Positions 5,922 to 11,676 of a stretch of DNA of 13,325 nucleotides are shown one piece after another. Made by a program: the position numbers and the translations under genes. The DNA lies in contig MFUU01000002.1 in assembly GCA_001785805.1 (NCBI GenBank), positions 1 through 13,325 of the forward strand. Direction: 5' to 3'. Positions within the stretch are counted from its first letter, which is position 1, and each line of letters starts with the position of its first letter. Source of the DNA: Candidatus Nomurabacteria bacterium RIFCSPLOWO2_01_FULL_39_17. GTDB taxonomy: Bacteria > Patescibacteriota > Minisyncoccia > Phycocordibacterales > UBA9973. The notes under the pieces were generated by a model. It was not told where the DNA came from. It searched no databases and saw nothing but the letters and a program-made list of their open reading frames with translations.

Positions 5922-6320
5922 TTATTTTTGGTTAAGGACAGTCCTTGGGGAAACTTTCTTAAGGACTGTCCTTTTATTAGTTTTCTTAACCTTCTCAATT
6001 TTTTCTGCCAAAATCAAGGTGATGCGGCTGGTACGTTTATTTATTCTGTGTCCCGTACCCATCGCCGCCGGCATCATTCTTTTCATAGTAATACCTTTAT
6101 CAACTCGCAATTCTTTTACCATCAAATTTTCTTTTTCTATTCCCAATTGCTTGGCATTTGCTACTGCTGAAAATAAAAGTTTCTTGATCGGGAAACTGGC
6201 GCGCTTCGCTAGAAAATCCAGCTCCGCAATGCTTTCATTCACACTCTTCCCTTTCATTAATCCCGCTACTAGGCGAACCTTTCTCGGGGATTGTCTGTAA
6301 TTTTTTAAAAATGCTTTCAT
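5922..6320 (-). CDS. rplV: 50S ribosomal protein L22 (uL22) with a repeat-encoded C-terminal tail
   Basis: L22 lines the nascent-peptide exit tunnel through a long beta-hairpin. The core runs from MKAFLKNYRQSPRKVRLVAGLMKGK to the tunnel hairpin region MPAAMGTGHRINKRTSRITL and LAEK. The E. coli protein has 110 residues; this one has 132. Residues about 116-129 (TVLKKVSPRTVLNQ region, with TVL repeated) are encoded by a 40-bp palindromic repeat at 5934-5973 that recurs between rplC and rpsJ. The tail is therefore probably an insertion-derived extension. rpsC starts one base after the stop. Confidence 0.96.
   Translation of the reverse strand: MKAFLKNYRQSPRKVRLVAGLMKGKSVNESIAELDFLAKRASFPIKKLLFSAVANAKQLGIEKENLMVKELRVDKGITMKRMMPAAMGTGHRINKRTSRITLILAEKIEKVKKTNKRTVLKKVSPRTVLNQK
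5934..5973. repeat. 40-bp palindromic repeat, copy 1, inside the 3' end of rplV
   Basis: Two self-complementary 13-mers, AAGGACAGTCCTT (5934-5946) and AAGGACTGTCCTT (5961-5973), flank a 14-base spacer GGGGAAACTTTCTT. The arms pair with each other except at the central base. Copy 2 at 9758-9797 is in the opposite orientation and matches at nearly every position. Confidence 0.85.
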
Positions 6321-6330
6321 TTTGTTTTAA

Positions 6331-6690
6331 TTATTTAGCGGGAGTAGTGGTTTGGGCGTCAGTCGCAATAGCTGTGGCAGACTTGGCTTGCAAGATTTCT
6401 GCTTCCTTTTTTTTCTGTTCAAGCTCTTTCTGCATTTTCCCCCCGTGTTTAATAAATTTTTTCGTTGGAGAGAACTCGCCCAATCTGTGGCCAACCATAT
6501 CTTCGGTGATAAGCACTTCCACATGATTTTTGCCATTGTAAACACCGAAGGTAAAACCAAGCATCTCGGGAGCTATTTGGCAGGCCCTGTTCCAGGTCTT
6601 TATCATTGGGGCTTGCAATGGGTTTTTACCGGCAATTTTTTTTAAAAGCCTTTCATCTACATACATCCCCTTTTTAATTGATCTGGTCAT
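6331..6690 (-). CDS. rpsS: 30S ribosomal protein S19 (uS19) with a C-terminal extension
   Basis: S19 lies in the 30S head with S13 and contacts the A-site finger of 23S rRNA. The 119-residue product (usual about 92) has the S19 core: RSIKKGMYVDERLLKKI, then IKTWNRACQIAPEMLGFTFGVYNGK, and ITEDMVGHRLGEFSPTKKF. After that comes a 35-40-residue tail with a charged helix (KELEQKKKEAEILQAK) and an Ala/Thr-rich end (SATAIATDAQTTTPAK). In most bacteria rpsS follows rplB within a few bases. Here 520 bases with an RNA gene, terminators and a repeat separate them, so rpsS appears to begin a new transcription unit. Confidence 0.97.
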   Translation of the reverse strand: MTRSIKKGMYVDERLLKKIAGKNPLQAPMIKTWNRACQIAPEMLGFTFGVYNGKNHVEVLITEDMVGHRLGEFSPTKKFIKHGGKMQKELEQKKKEAEILQAKSATAIATDAQTTTPAK

Positions 6691-6781
6691 GGTTGATTTT
6701 TAACGAACGTAGTGAGTACAAAAATCACCACCTCGCCAACGGCGGGGTTATGAAAATATAGTCGCTTTCGCTCCTTATTTT
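6691..6781 (-). repeat. Element D, shortened composite element in the rpsS leader
   Basis: A left hairpin (arms 6694-6701 and 6720-6727) encloses the 16-base loop ACGAACGTAGTGAGTA at 6703-6718. A short core (CCTCGCC, AAC, GGCGGGG; 6731-6747) follows. A right hairpin (AAAATA 6753-6758, TATTTT 6776-6781) has a 17-base loop whose minus-strand reading is AGGAGCGAAAGCGACTA. The layout is that of elements A-C, but the core interior with the promoter is missing. Confidence 0.75.
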
Positions 6782-6786
6782 ACATT

Positions 6787-6811
6787 AAAAAAGCTCCTAA
6801 CGAGCTTGTTT
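6787..6811 (-). terminator. Rho-independent terminator at the 3' end of the RNA gene
   Basis: On the minus strand AAGCTC, loop GTTAG and GAGCTT are followed by a run of six T (6792-6787). The stem can lengthen through flanking A and T runs, and a T-run also follows on the plus strand, so it could work in both directions. Confidence 0.75.
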
Positions 6812-6813
6812 TT

Positions 6814-6841
6814 ATACTAGCAAATATGGCCGGAATGTCAA
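6814..6841 (-). promoter_or_regulatory. Promoter-like sequence upstream of rpsS
   Basis: On the minus strand consensus TTGACA (6841-6836) is followed after 16 bases by TAGTAT (6819-6814); TATAAA at 6816-6811 is an alternative with a 19-base spacer. Transcription would begin inside or next to the terminator hairpin at 6787-6811, so termination and initiation overlap here. Confidence 0.5.
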
Positions 6842-7133
6842 ATTAAAGTAGGAATGCCCGCTTCCTCCACTGGTATGTGAAGGGGCGGGCATTGTTTTCT
6901 CTCTAGCTTGCCATCATGGAGATGGCTGACTTCAACCCCGATGATGTTTCGAGGGCCCCTGCGATACACTGCCCTATGGCTAGAACATAAGACAGTGGCA
7001 TCCGGTAACCGTGGGCTCGTCCCGGATGACCCCATTAGAGAGAATGGGGACTCCACGCGACGGCATAACTCATGGCCGTCACGCGCAACTTACCCTCTGG
7101 GGATGAAAAGGACCATTACGTTATTTCTCTAAC

Positions 7134-7162
7134 ATCTTAGCACAAAACGACACAAAAGTCAA
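7134..7162 (-). promoter_or_regulatory. Promoter of the structured RNA
   Basis: On the minus strand TTGACT (7162-7157) and TAAGAT (7139-7134) are separated by exactly 17 bases, close to the housekeeping-sigma consensus. It lies immediately after the rplB terminator. Predicted transcription start is near 7127. Confidence 0.75.
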
Positions 7163-7164
7163 GC

Positions 7165-7198
7165 AAAAAAGCCTAAAAATAGCTTAATTTTTAAGGCT
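7165..7198 (-). terminator. Rho-independent terminator after rplB
   Basis: On the minus strand AGCCTTAAAAAT (7198-7187) pairs with ATTTTTAGGCT (7180-7170) with one bulged base, loop TAAGCT, followed by a run of T to 7165. It begins 12 bases after the rplB stop and would end the tuf-to-rplB transcript. Confidence 0.8.
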
Positions 7199-7210
7199 AA
7201 AATTGATTAT

Positions 7211-8059
7211 TTACTGGATGGTCTTAGATTTGCCTGTTTTTCGTCGAGAGACAATGAAGAGATTAGAATACTTCTTAGGAGTGCGAGTTTTGCGTCCGCC
7301 GGTAACTTTACCCCACATTGTTTTGGGACGCTTGGTTCCTCGGCCTTGTCTGCCCTCGCCTCCTCCGTATGGATGATCTACCGGGTTCATGGCAGTACCG
7401 CGAACTGTCGGGCGGATACCTTTCCAGCGAGAGCGTCCAGCTTTTCCATAATTCTCCAAATGATGCTCTTCATTTGAAACTACTCCAATCGAGGCCCAGC
7501 AATTTTCATTTATTTTTCTGACTTCAGTTGAGGGCATTTTCAAATTTGTGTATCCATCGGCATTGGCAACAACTTGAGCAAAAATTCCAGCCGAACGGCC
7601 GATCTTCGCGCCACCTTTCGGTTTGATTTCGACATTATAAACAAAAGTTCCAACGGGTATATTTCGTAGTGGCAATCTATTCCCAGGATTTAGTTCCGCT
7701 TTTTCGGAAACAATAAAAGAGTCGCCGACTTTTACAGATTTTGGCAACACCACATATCTTCTGTCTCCATCTTTATAGAAAGCAAGCCCGATAAATGCGC
7801 TTCGATTCGGATCGTATTCAATACTTTTGATTTTAGCTGGAATATCTTTCTTATCATATAAGAAATCTATGTCGCGGAAAAGACGCTTGTGTCCACTACC
7901 CTTGTGTCTAGTGGTAATGCGTCCGGCGTTGTTGCGCCCTACTGAACGACGAAAACCGAAAGTAAGAGATTTAGTAGGTTCTGTTTTAGTCAGAACTCCC
8001 CCGTAAGTCACATTGGTCATCTGTCGTCTAGATTTACTTGTAGGATTGTATGATTTCAT
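7211..8059 (-). CDS. rplB: 50S ribosomal protein L2 (uL2)
   Basis: L2 is a primary 23S rRNA-binding protein needed for subunit joining and for peptidyl-transferase activity. The 282-residue product (usual about 273) has GRNNAGRITTRHKGSGHKR, the SH3-like middle domain, and the C-terminal RPTVRGTAMNPVDHPYGGGEGR. The catalytic-region VDH is intact, but the second His of the usual DHPHGGGEG is Tyr. It starts one base after the rplW stop. A terminator follows, which is unusual because rplB normally reads on into rpsS. Confidence 0.98.
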   Translation of the reverse strand: MKSYNPTSKSRRQMTNVTYGGVLTKTEPTKSLTFGFRRSVGRNNAGRITTRHKGSGHKRLFRDIDFLYDKKDIPAKIKSIEYDPNRSAFIGLAFYKDGDRRYVVLPKSVKVGDSFIVSEKAELNPGNRLPLRNIPVGTFVYNVEIKPKGGAKIGRSAGIFAQVVANADGYTNLKMPSTEVRKINENCWASIGVVSNEEHHLENYGKAGRSRWKGIRPTVRGTAMNPVDHPYGGGEGRQGRGTKRPKTMWGKVTGGRKTRTPKKYSNLFIVSRRKTGKSKTIQ

Positions 8060-8060
8060 A

Positions 8061-8333
8061 TTAAATAAATTCTATCTTGTCGCCTTTTTTAAAATATACA
8101 AACGCCTTTTTGCCCCCGCCTCTTACTCCTTTTTTCCCGCGGGAAAAAGTTTTCTTATGTGGTACCGGCAAGACATTTACCTTCACTGGCTTTATTTTAT
8201 AAAAAGCGAAAACCGCTTTGCTGATTTCTGTTTTATTGGCAGATGGTGAGACATCAAAGGTATAGACGTTCTGCTCGGCATTGTTGGATGCTTTTTCGGT
8301 AATTCTTGGATTTTTAAGTATATTGGTAATCAT
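8061..8333 (-). CDS. rplW: 50S ribosomal protein L23 (uL23)
   Basis: L23 sits at the exit tunnel and is the docking site of trigger factor and SRP. The 90-residue product has the family opening ILKNPRITEKASNNAEQNVYTFDV, then NKTEISKAVFAFYKIKPVKVNVL, and ends with a basic RGGGKKAFVYFKKGDKIEF. Four bases separate it from rplD and one base from rplB, the compact standard order. Confidence 0.96.
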   Translation of the reverse strand: MITNILKNPRITEKASNNAEQNVYTFDVSPSANKTEISKAVFAFYKIKPVKVNVLPVPHKKTFSRGKKGVRGGGKKAFVYFKKGDKIEFI

Positions 8334-8337
8334 AAAT

Positions 8338-8997
8338 TTATCCTCGCGCTTCTAAAAATTTAACACTCTCTTTGGGGTTTTCTATCAAAAGATATTGGTA
8401 ATTTAATACATCTAATGGATTTAAATTCTTTAAAAAAGCCAATCGTAGCGAGGAAATATTTCGGAAACTTTTCTCTGTTTTTTCACTGCGGTCAAATAGC
8501 GCCGTAAGCATTTTCTTTTTCTTGGAAGTAGCTATTGTTTTCCAGCCTGAAGCTTTCGCTAAATTCTGCACTACTTTGAGCGCATCTTTCGTTTTCATTT
8601 CGGGCATAAGAAGCGAATCAACAAAAATTATTTCTCCGTCTTTCATTTTTTGGGACAAAACAGAGAAGAGCGCCTGCGCGCGCATCTTTTTTGAAATTTT
8701 TCTCTTATAATTTTTATCAGAAAGCGGGCCATGGGTAACACCTCCGCCAATCCAGATAGGACTGCGAGAAGAACCGTGGCGCGCCCGTCCTGTTCCTTTT
8801 TGTTTCCAGGGTTTCTTGCCTCCACCACGCACTTCTCCACGATCTTTCGTATCGGCTGTGCCGGCGCGTTTATTACTACGCATTCCTTCTACCACTTGGT
8901 GCACTAGATCAGCCCGCCACTTGGCGAAAAAAACTTTTGCCGGAAGTTTAATGTTTCCTACTTCTGCGCCTTTTTGATTATATATTTTTGCTTGCAT
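8338..8997 (-). CDS. rplD: 50S ribosomal protein L4 (uL4)
   Basis: L4 reaches into the exit tunnel and in E. coli also represses the S10 operon. The 219-residue product begins MQAKIYNQKGAEVGNIKLP and has the L4 loop with RGEVRGGGKKPWKQKGTGRARHG and SPIWIGGGVTHGP. I chose ATG at 8997 because GGAGG (9007-9003) lies 5 bases upstream, a rare clear Shine-Dalgarno here. The frame stays open to 9081, but those 28 residues include one arm of an inverted repeat and do not resemble L4. Confidence 0.96.
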   Translation of the reverse strand: MQAKIYNQKGAEVGNIKLPAKVFFAKWRADLVHQVVEGMRSNKRAGTADTKDRGEVRGGGKKPWKQKGTGRARHGSSRSPIWIGGGVTHGPLSDKNYKRKISKKMRAQALFSVLSQKMKDGEIIFVDSLLMPEMKTKDALKVVQNLAKASGWKTIATSKKKKMLTALFDRSEKTEKSFRNISSLRLAFLKNLNPLDVLNYQYLLIENPKESVKFLEARG

Positions 8998-9010
8998 TTT
9001 TGCCTCCATC

Positions 9011-9122
9011 CCGTTAGAAATAGATCGCGATCCAGTATCGTTAGAATTTTCTTTATTTTTTTGTGTTACGTCTTTTTTCATATTTTGTTCACATCAATTA
9101 TCGTGATCGCGATTTCTAATGG
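9011..9122. repeat. Inverted repeat flanking the rplD leader
   Basis: CCGTTAGAAAT then CGCGATC (9011-9032, with a 4-base AGAT insert) is repeated in inverted order at 9105-9122 with one mismatch. The arms enclose about 72 bases. This is the size and layout of a small terminal-inverted-repeat element, but its sequence is unrelated to elements A-D. Confidence 0.65.
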
Positions 9123-9135
9123 AATCCATGTAAAA

Positions 9136-9750
9136 TTATCTACTAACTATTTCAACTAGGCTTCCGCGCTTGCCGGCTATCGCTCCTTTAACCAGCATTA
9201 ATTTATTCTCCTTATCTATAAAAATTACTTTCAGGTTTTTCTGGGTAATTCTATCGGAGCCCATTCTGCCTGCCATTCTCATTCCTTTCGGCACATGGGT
9301 GCGAAGTCCGCCGCCGATAGAGCCTGGCTCTCTTTCAGAGTGTTTTTGTCCGTGAGTGCGAGGGCCGCCGGCAAATCCATGGCGTTTTACAACGCCCTGA
9401 AAACCTTTGCCTTTCGAAATACTTGAAACTTGAAGCTTGTCTCCTACGGCAAATGTAGATACGTCTATAACATCACCTTCCTTAACGGTACTGGTATCTG
9501 TCGGCTTTAATCTAAATTCTTTCAAAGTCTTATATGATCCGCCTTTCATTTGTCCCAATTGCGCTTTGTGTAATCTTTGTTTTTTCTGCACGCCAAAACC
9601 AATTTGAACGGCATTATATCCGTCCTTGGATTTTTCGAAGATACGAGTCACGGTGGCGGGTGGAACAGAAACAATTGTCACGGGAATAACTATTCCATCT
9701 TCGGAAAAATACTCGCTCATATTCTCTTTTGTTCCCAAAATGAATTTCAT
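9136..9750 (-). CDS. rplC: 50S ribosomal protein L3 (uL3)
   Basis: L3 is, with L24, an initiator of 50S assembly and reaches towards the peptidyl-transferase centre. The 204 residues (usual about 209) have MKFILGTKENMSEYF at the start, then KGKGFQGVVKRHGFAGGPRTHGQ with the conserved PGSIGGG, and RMAGRMGSDRITQKNLKV near the end. The start ATG at 9750 lies 7 bases from the second copy of the 40-bp palindromic repeat. Confidence 0.97.
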   Translation of the reverse strand: MKFILGTKENMSEYFSEDGIVIPVTIVSVPPATVTRIFEKSKDGYNAVQIGFGVQKKQRLHKAQLGQMKGGSYKTLKEFRLKPTDTSTVKEGDVIDVSTFAVGDKLQVSSISKGKGFQGVVKRHGFAGGPRTHGQKHSEREPGSIGGGLRTHVPKGMRMAGRMGSDRITQKNLKVIFIDKENKLMLVKGAIAGKRGSLVEIVSR

Positions 9751-9757
9751 AATTTTT

Positions 9758-9797
9758 AAGGACTGTCCTTAAGAGAGTTTCTCCAAGGACAGTCCTT
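9758..9797. repeat. 40-bp palindromic repeat, copy 2, between rpsJ and rplC
   Basis: AAGGACTGTCCTT (9758-9770), spacer AAGAGAGTTTCTCC, and AAGGACAGTCCTT (9785-9797). This is the reverse complement of copy 1 in rplV apart from the central bases of the arms and two spacer positions. It fills most of the 52-base gap. Confidence 0.85.
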
Positions 9798-9802
9798 GCG
9801 AA

Positions 9803-10261
9803 CTAAAGCATCTTTACGTCAATCTCAACTCCGGAAGGGAGCGATAAGTTGGTGAGAGACTCTATGGTTTTAGCTCCGGGATTAATAATATCAATCAATC
9901 TTTTGTGGACCCTGATTTCAAATTGTTCTCGTGTGTTTTTGTAAATAAAAGCCGCTCGATTAACTGTATATTTTTTTATTTCTGTGGGTAGCGGCACCGG
10001 TCCAACGATAATCGCATCATACCGCAGTGCCGTATCAATAATTTGTTTGACAGAAGCATCTAAGATCTTGCTCTCATAAGCGCGAACTCGAATGCGAAGC
10101 ACTACCCGCCCCTCACTTGTTTGAGAAAGTTTTTTACTTTTTTTGGGAGCAGTTACTGTTTTCTTAACCACTACTTCTTTTTTGGGAGCTTTTCCCGCTT
10201 TTTTCGGGACCCCGCTTACGGCGGTAACGAGTTTCTTTGTTTTTATTTCTTTAGTTGGCAT
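9803..10261 (-). CDS. rpsJ: 30S ribosomal protein S10 (uS10) with a lysine-rich N-terminal extension
   Basis: S10 lies in the 30S head and, as NusE, takes part in transcription antitermination. The C-terminal 100 residues are normal: RIRVRAYESKILDASVKQII, then GPVPLPTEIKKYTVNRAAFI, and EQFEIRVHKRLIDIINPG. The protein has 152 residues against about 103. The extra 48-50 N-terminal residues are rich in Lys, Ala, Val and Pro (KKAGKAPKKEVVVKKTVTAP), like a histone-tail segment. No Met lies between residue 1 and the conserved core, so the extension is probably real. Confidence 0.95.
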   Translation of the reverse strand: MPTKEIKTKKLVTAVSGVPKKAGKAPKKEVVVKKTVTAPKKSKKLSQTSEGRVVLRIRVRAYESKILDASVKQIIDTALRYDAIIVGPVPLPTEIKKYTVNRAAFIYKNTREQFEIRVHKRLIDIINPGAKTIESLTNLSLPSGVEIDVKML

Positions 10262-10340
10262 TTGAATTAGGTTCTAGTTTCCAGGTTTCAGTTTTTAATG
10301 AATTTCACTAGTCCCTATCAGCTAGACACTAGTACCTCCC

Positions 10341-10364
10341 GAAGATTATTACTTAATAATCTTC
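10341..10364 (-). promoter_or_regulatory. Perfect hairpin around the tuf stop codon
   Basis: GAAGATTATT (10341-10350) and AATAATCTTC (10355-10364) pair perfectly around a 4-base loop. The tuf TAA stop lies in it. No T-run follows, so it is not a typical terminator; RNA processing or 3'-end protection is possible. Confidence 0.5.
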
Positions 10365-11542
10365 GTCACCACTCCGGCACCTACCGTCTTACCGCCTTCA
10401 CGGACGGCGAATCTCTGTTGCTCTTCAAGAGCGACCGGGGTAACCAATTGAACTGTAATTTTAACCGTGTCTCCAGGCATAACCATTTCTGTACCTTCGG
10501 CAAGCGTAACATCACCAGTCACATCCGTTGTACGGATATAAAACTGTGGTTTATAGCCCTTAAAGAATGGGGTGTGGCGACCGCCTTCCTCTTTTTTCAA
10601 AATATAAATTTCAGCAGTAAAGTTATCATGCGGGGTAACTGTACCCGGCTTAGCGAGCACTTGTCCGCGAGTAATATCTTCTTTCTTCAAACCTCGAAGA
10701 AGAACACCGGCATTGTCGCCAGCCATACCCTCCTGAAGATTCTTGTTAAACATTTCGATACCAGTTACTGTAGTCTTCTGAGTTGGTTTAATTCCGACAA
10801 TTTCCACATCTTCACCGACCTTAACTACTCCTCTTTCTATTTTGCCAGTGACTACTGTGCCACGACCCTCAATTGAGAAAATATCTTCAACCGGCATAAG
10901 AAATGCCTTCGCTGTATCGCGAACTGGTATTGGAATATATGTATCAAGAGCATTTACAAGTTCTAGAACTTTTTTTGCCCATTCATCGTCTAATGACTTG
11001 GACTCAAGGGCTTTTAGAGCAGAACCACGAATAATCGGGGCGCCGGCGCCGTCAAAACCTTGCTTGGTAAGAAGTTCGCGTATTTCTTCTTCCACAAGAT
11101 CAATCATTTCTTTATCGTCAACCATATCGCACTTGTTTAAGAATACAATCATCTTCGGCACTCCGACCTGCTTGGCAAGCAAGACGTGTTCACGAGTTTG
11201 AGGCATCGCGCCATCTGTGGCAGCAACTACAAGAATAGCCCCGTCCATCTGGGCGGCGCCAGTGATCATGTTTTTGATGTAGTCGGCGTGTCCCGGAGCA
11301 TCAATATGCGCATAGTGACGAGCGTCCGTAGAGTATTCGTTGTGCGAAATGTTAATGGTAATTCCTCTAGCTTTTTCTTCGGGAGCGTTGTCGATTTGAT
11401 CAACACCACGAAGTCTAACCTGCTTTCCCGCCATGTTTAACACATGAAGGATTGCCGCTGTTAAAGTGGTCTTGCCATGGTCAACGTGACCGATAGTACC
11501 CACATTTATGTGCGGCCTGTCTCTCTTAAATTCTTCTGCCAT
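10349..11542 (-). CDS. tuf: Elongation factor Tu (EF-Tu)
   Basis: EF-Tu is the GTPase that brings aminoacyl-tRNA to the ribosomal A site. The 397-residue product shows all G-motifs: GHVDHGKT at 18-25 (P-loop), RGITIN at about 59-64, DAPGH at 81-85, NKCD at 136-139 and SALKAL at 174-179. Domains 2 and 3 follow, with GRGTVVTGKIERG and HTPFFKGYKPQFYIRTTDVTG. It is the first gene of the operon here; rpsL, rpsG and fusA do not precede it. Upstream are a hairpin leader and the reverse transcriptase terminator. Confidence 0.98.
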   Translation of the reverse strand: MAEEFKRDRPHINVGTIGHVDHGKTTLTAAILHVLNMAGKQVRLRGVDQIDNAPEEKARGITINISHNEYSTDARHYAHIDAPGHADYIKNMITGAAQMDGAILVVAATDGAMPQTREHVLLAKQVGVPKMIVFLNKCDMVDDKEMIDLVEEEIRELLTKQGFDGAGAPIIRGSALKALESKSLDDEWAKKVLELVNALDTYIPIPVRDTAKAFLMPVEDIFSIEGRGTVVTGKIERGVVKVGEDVEIVGIKPTQKTTVTGIEMFNKNLQEGMAGDNAGVLLRGLKKEDITRGQVLAKPGTVTPHDNFTAEIYILKKEEGGRHTPFFKGYKPQFYIRTTDVTGDVTLAEGTEMVMPGDTVKITVQLVTPVALEEQQRFAVREGGKTVGAGVVTKIIK

Positions 11543-11556
11543 AATTTTTGGGCTAA

Positions 11557-11601
11557 TAGTTAAGACTTAGCATACGAGAACCAGTTGCTAAGGCTTAATT
11601 A
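11557..11601. promoter_or_regulatory. 16-bp hairpin in the tuf leader
   Basis: TAGTTAAGACTTAGCA (11557-11572) and TGCTAAGGCTTAATTA (11586-11601) pair at 14 of 16 positions around a 13-base loop. It lies between the reverse transcriptase terminator and the tuf start and would be in the tuf mRNA leader if transcription starts upstream. I see no strong promoter, only a possible TATGCT at 11576-11571. Confidence 0.55.
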
Positions 11602-11638
11602 CTAACGATGATTAACGCTATTAATAAAAAACCAATAT

Positions 11639-11656
11639 AAAAGACCCGAAAGGGCC
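11639..11656 (-). terminator. Probable terminator of the reverse transcriptase gene
   Basis: On the minus strand GGCCC, loop TTTC and GGGTC (one wobble pair) are followed by TTTT, and another T6 lies about 15 bases on. The hairpin begins 21 bases after the stop codon. The first T-run is short, so efficiency is uncertain. Confidence 0.55.
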
Positions 11657-11676
11657 ATCAAAGATATATTAGCAGA

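Larger units (their letters stand above)
6787..7127 (-). ncRNA. Unidentified structured non-coding RNA, about 340 nt, between rplB and rpsS
   Basis: This GC-rich block in AT-rich surroundings encodes no convincing protein. It can fold into at least six local stems: 7054-7064 with 7075-7085; 7030-7036 with 7043-7049 (perfect, loop AGAGAG); 7000-7005 with 7022-7027; 6967-6978 with 6986-6997 (12 bp, with wobbles on the minus strand); 6910-6915 with 6921-6926; and 6854-6861 with 6885-6892 (perfect 8 bp plus an inner helix). The minus-strand loop CTCTCT at 7042-7037 can pair with AGAGAG near 6904-6899, a possible pseudoknot. A near-consensus promoter precedes the block and a terminator follows it, both on the minus strand. 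I looked for tmRNA, RNase P, SRP and 6S signatures and found none. The ends are inferred. Confidence 0.72.

Noticed and set aside
5921..5998. N-terminally extended S3 starting at 5998
   Set aside because: The extra 26 residues overlap rplV and include the palindromic repeat; conserved S3 sequence begins at Met 5920.
6838..7056. Minus-strand open frame of about 72 codons in the rplB-rpsS gap
   Set aside because: It lies wholly within the GC-rich block of inverted repeats, resembles no known protein, and promoter plus terminator placement fit an RNA gene better.
6787..7127. tmRNA, RNase P RNA, SRP RNA or 6S RNA
   Set aside because: No tRNA-like ends with tag frame, no GAGGAAAGTC box, no SRP GGAAGCA tetraloop domain and no single long 6S-like rod was found, so no family name is given.
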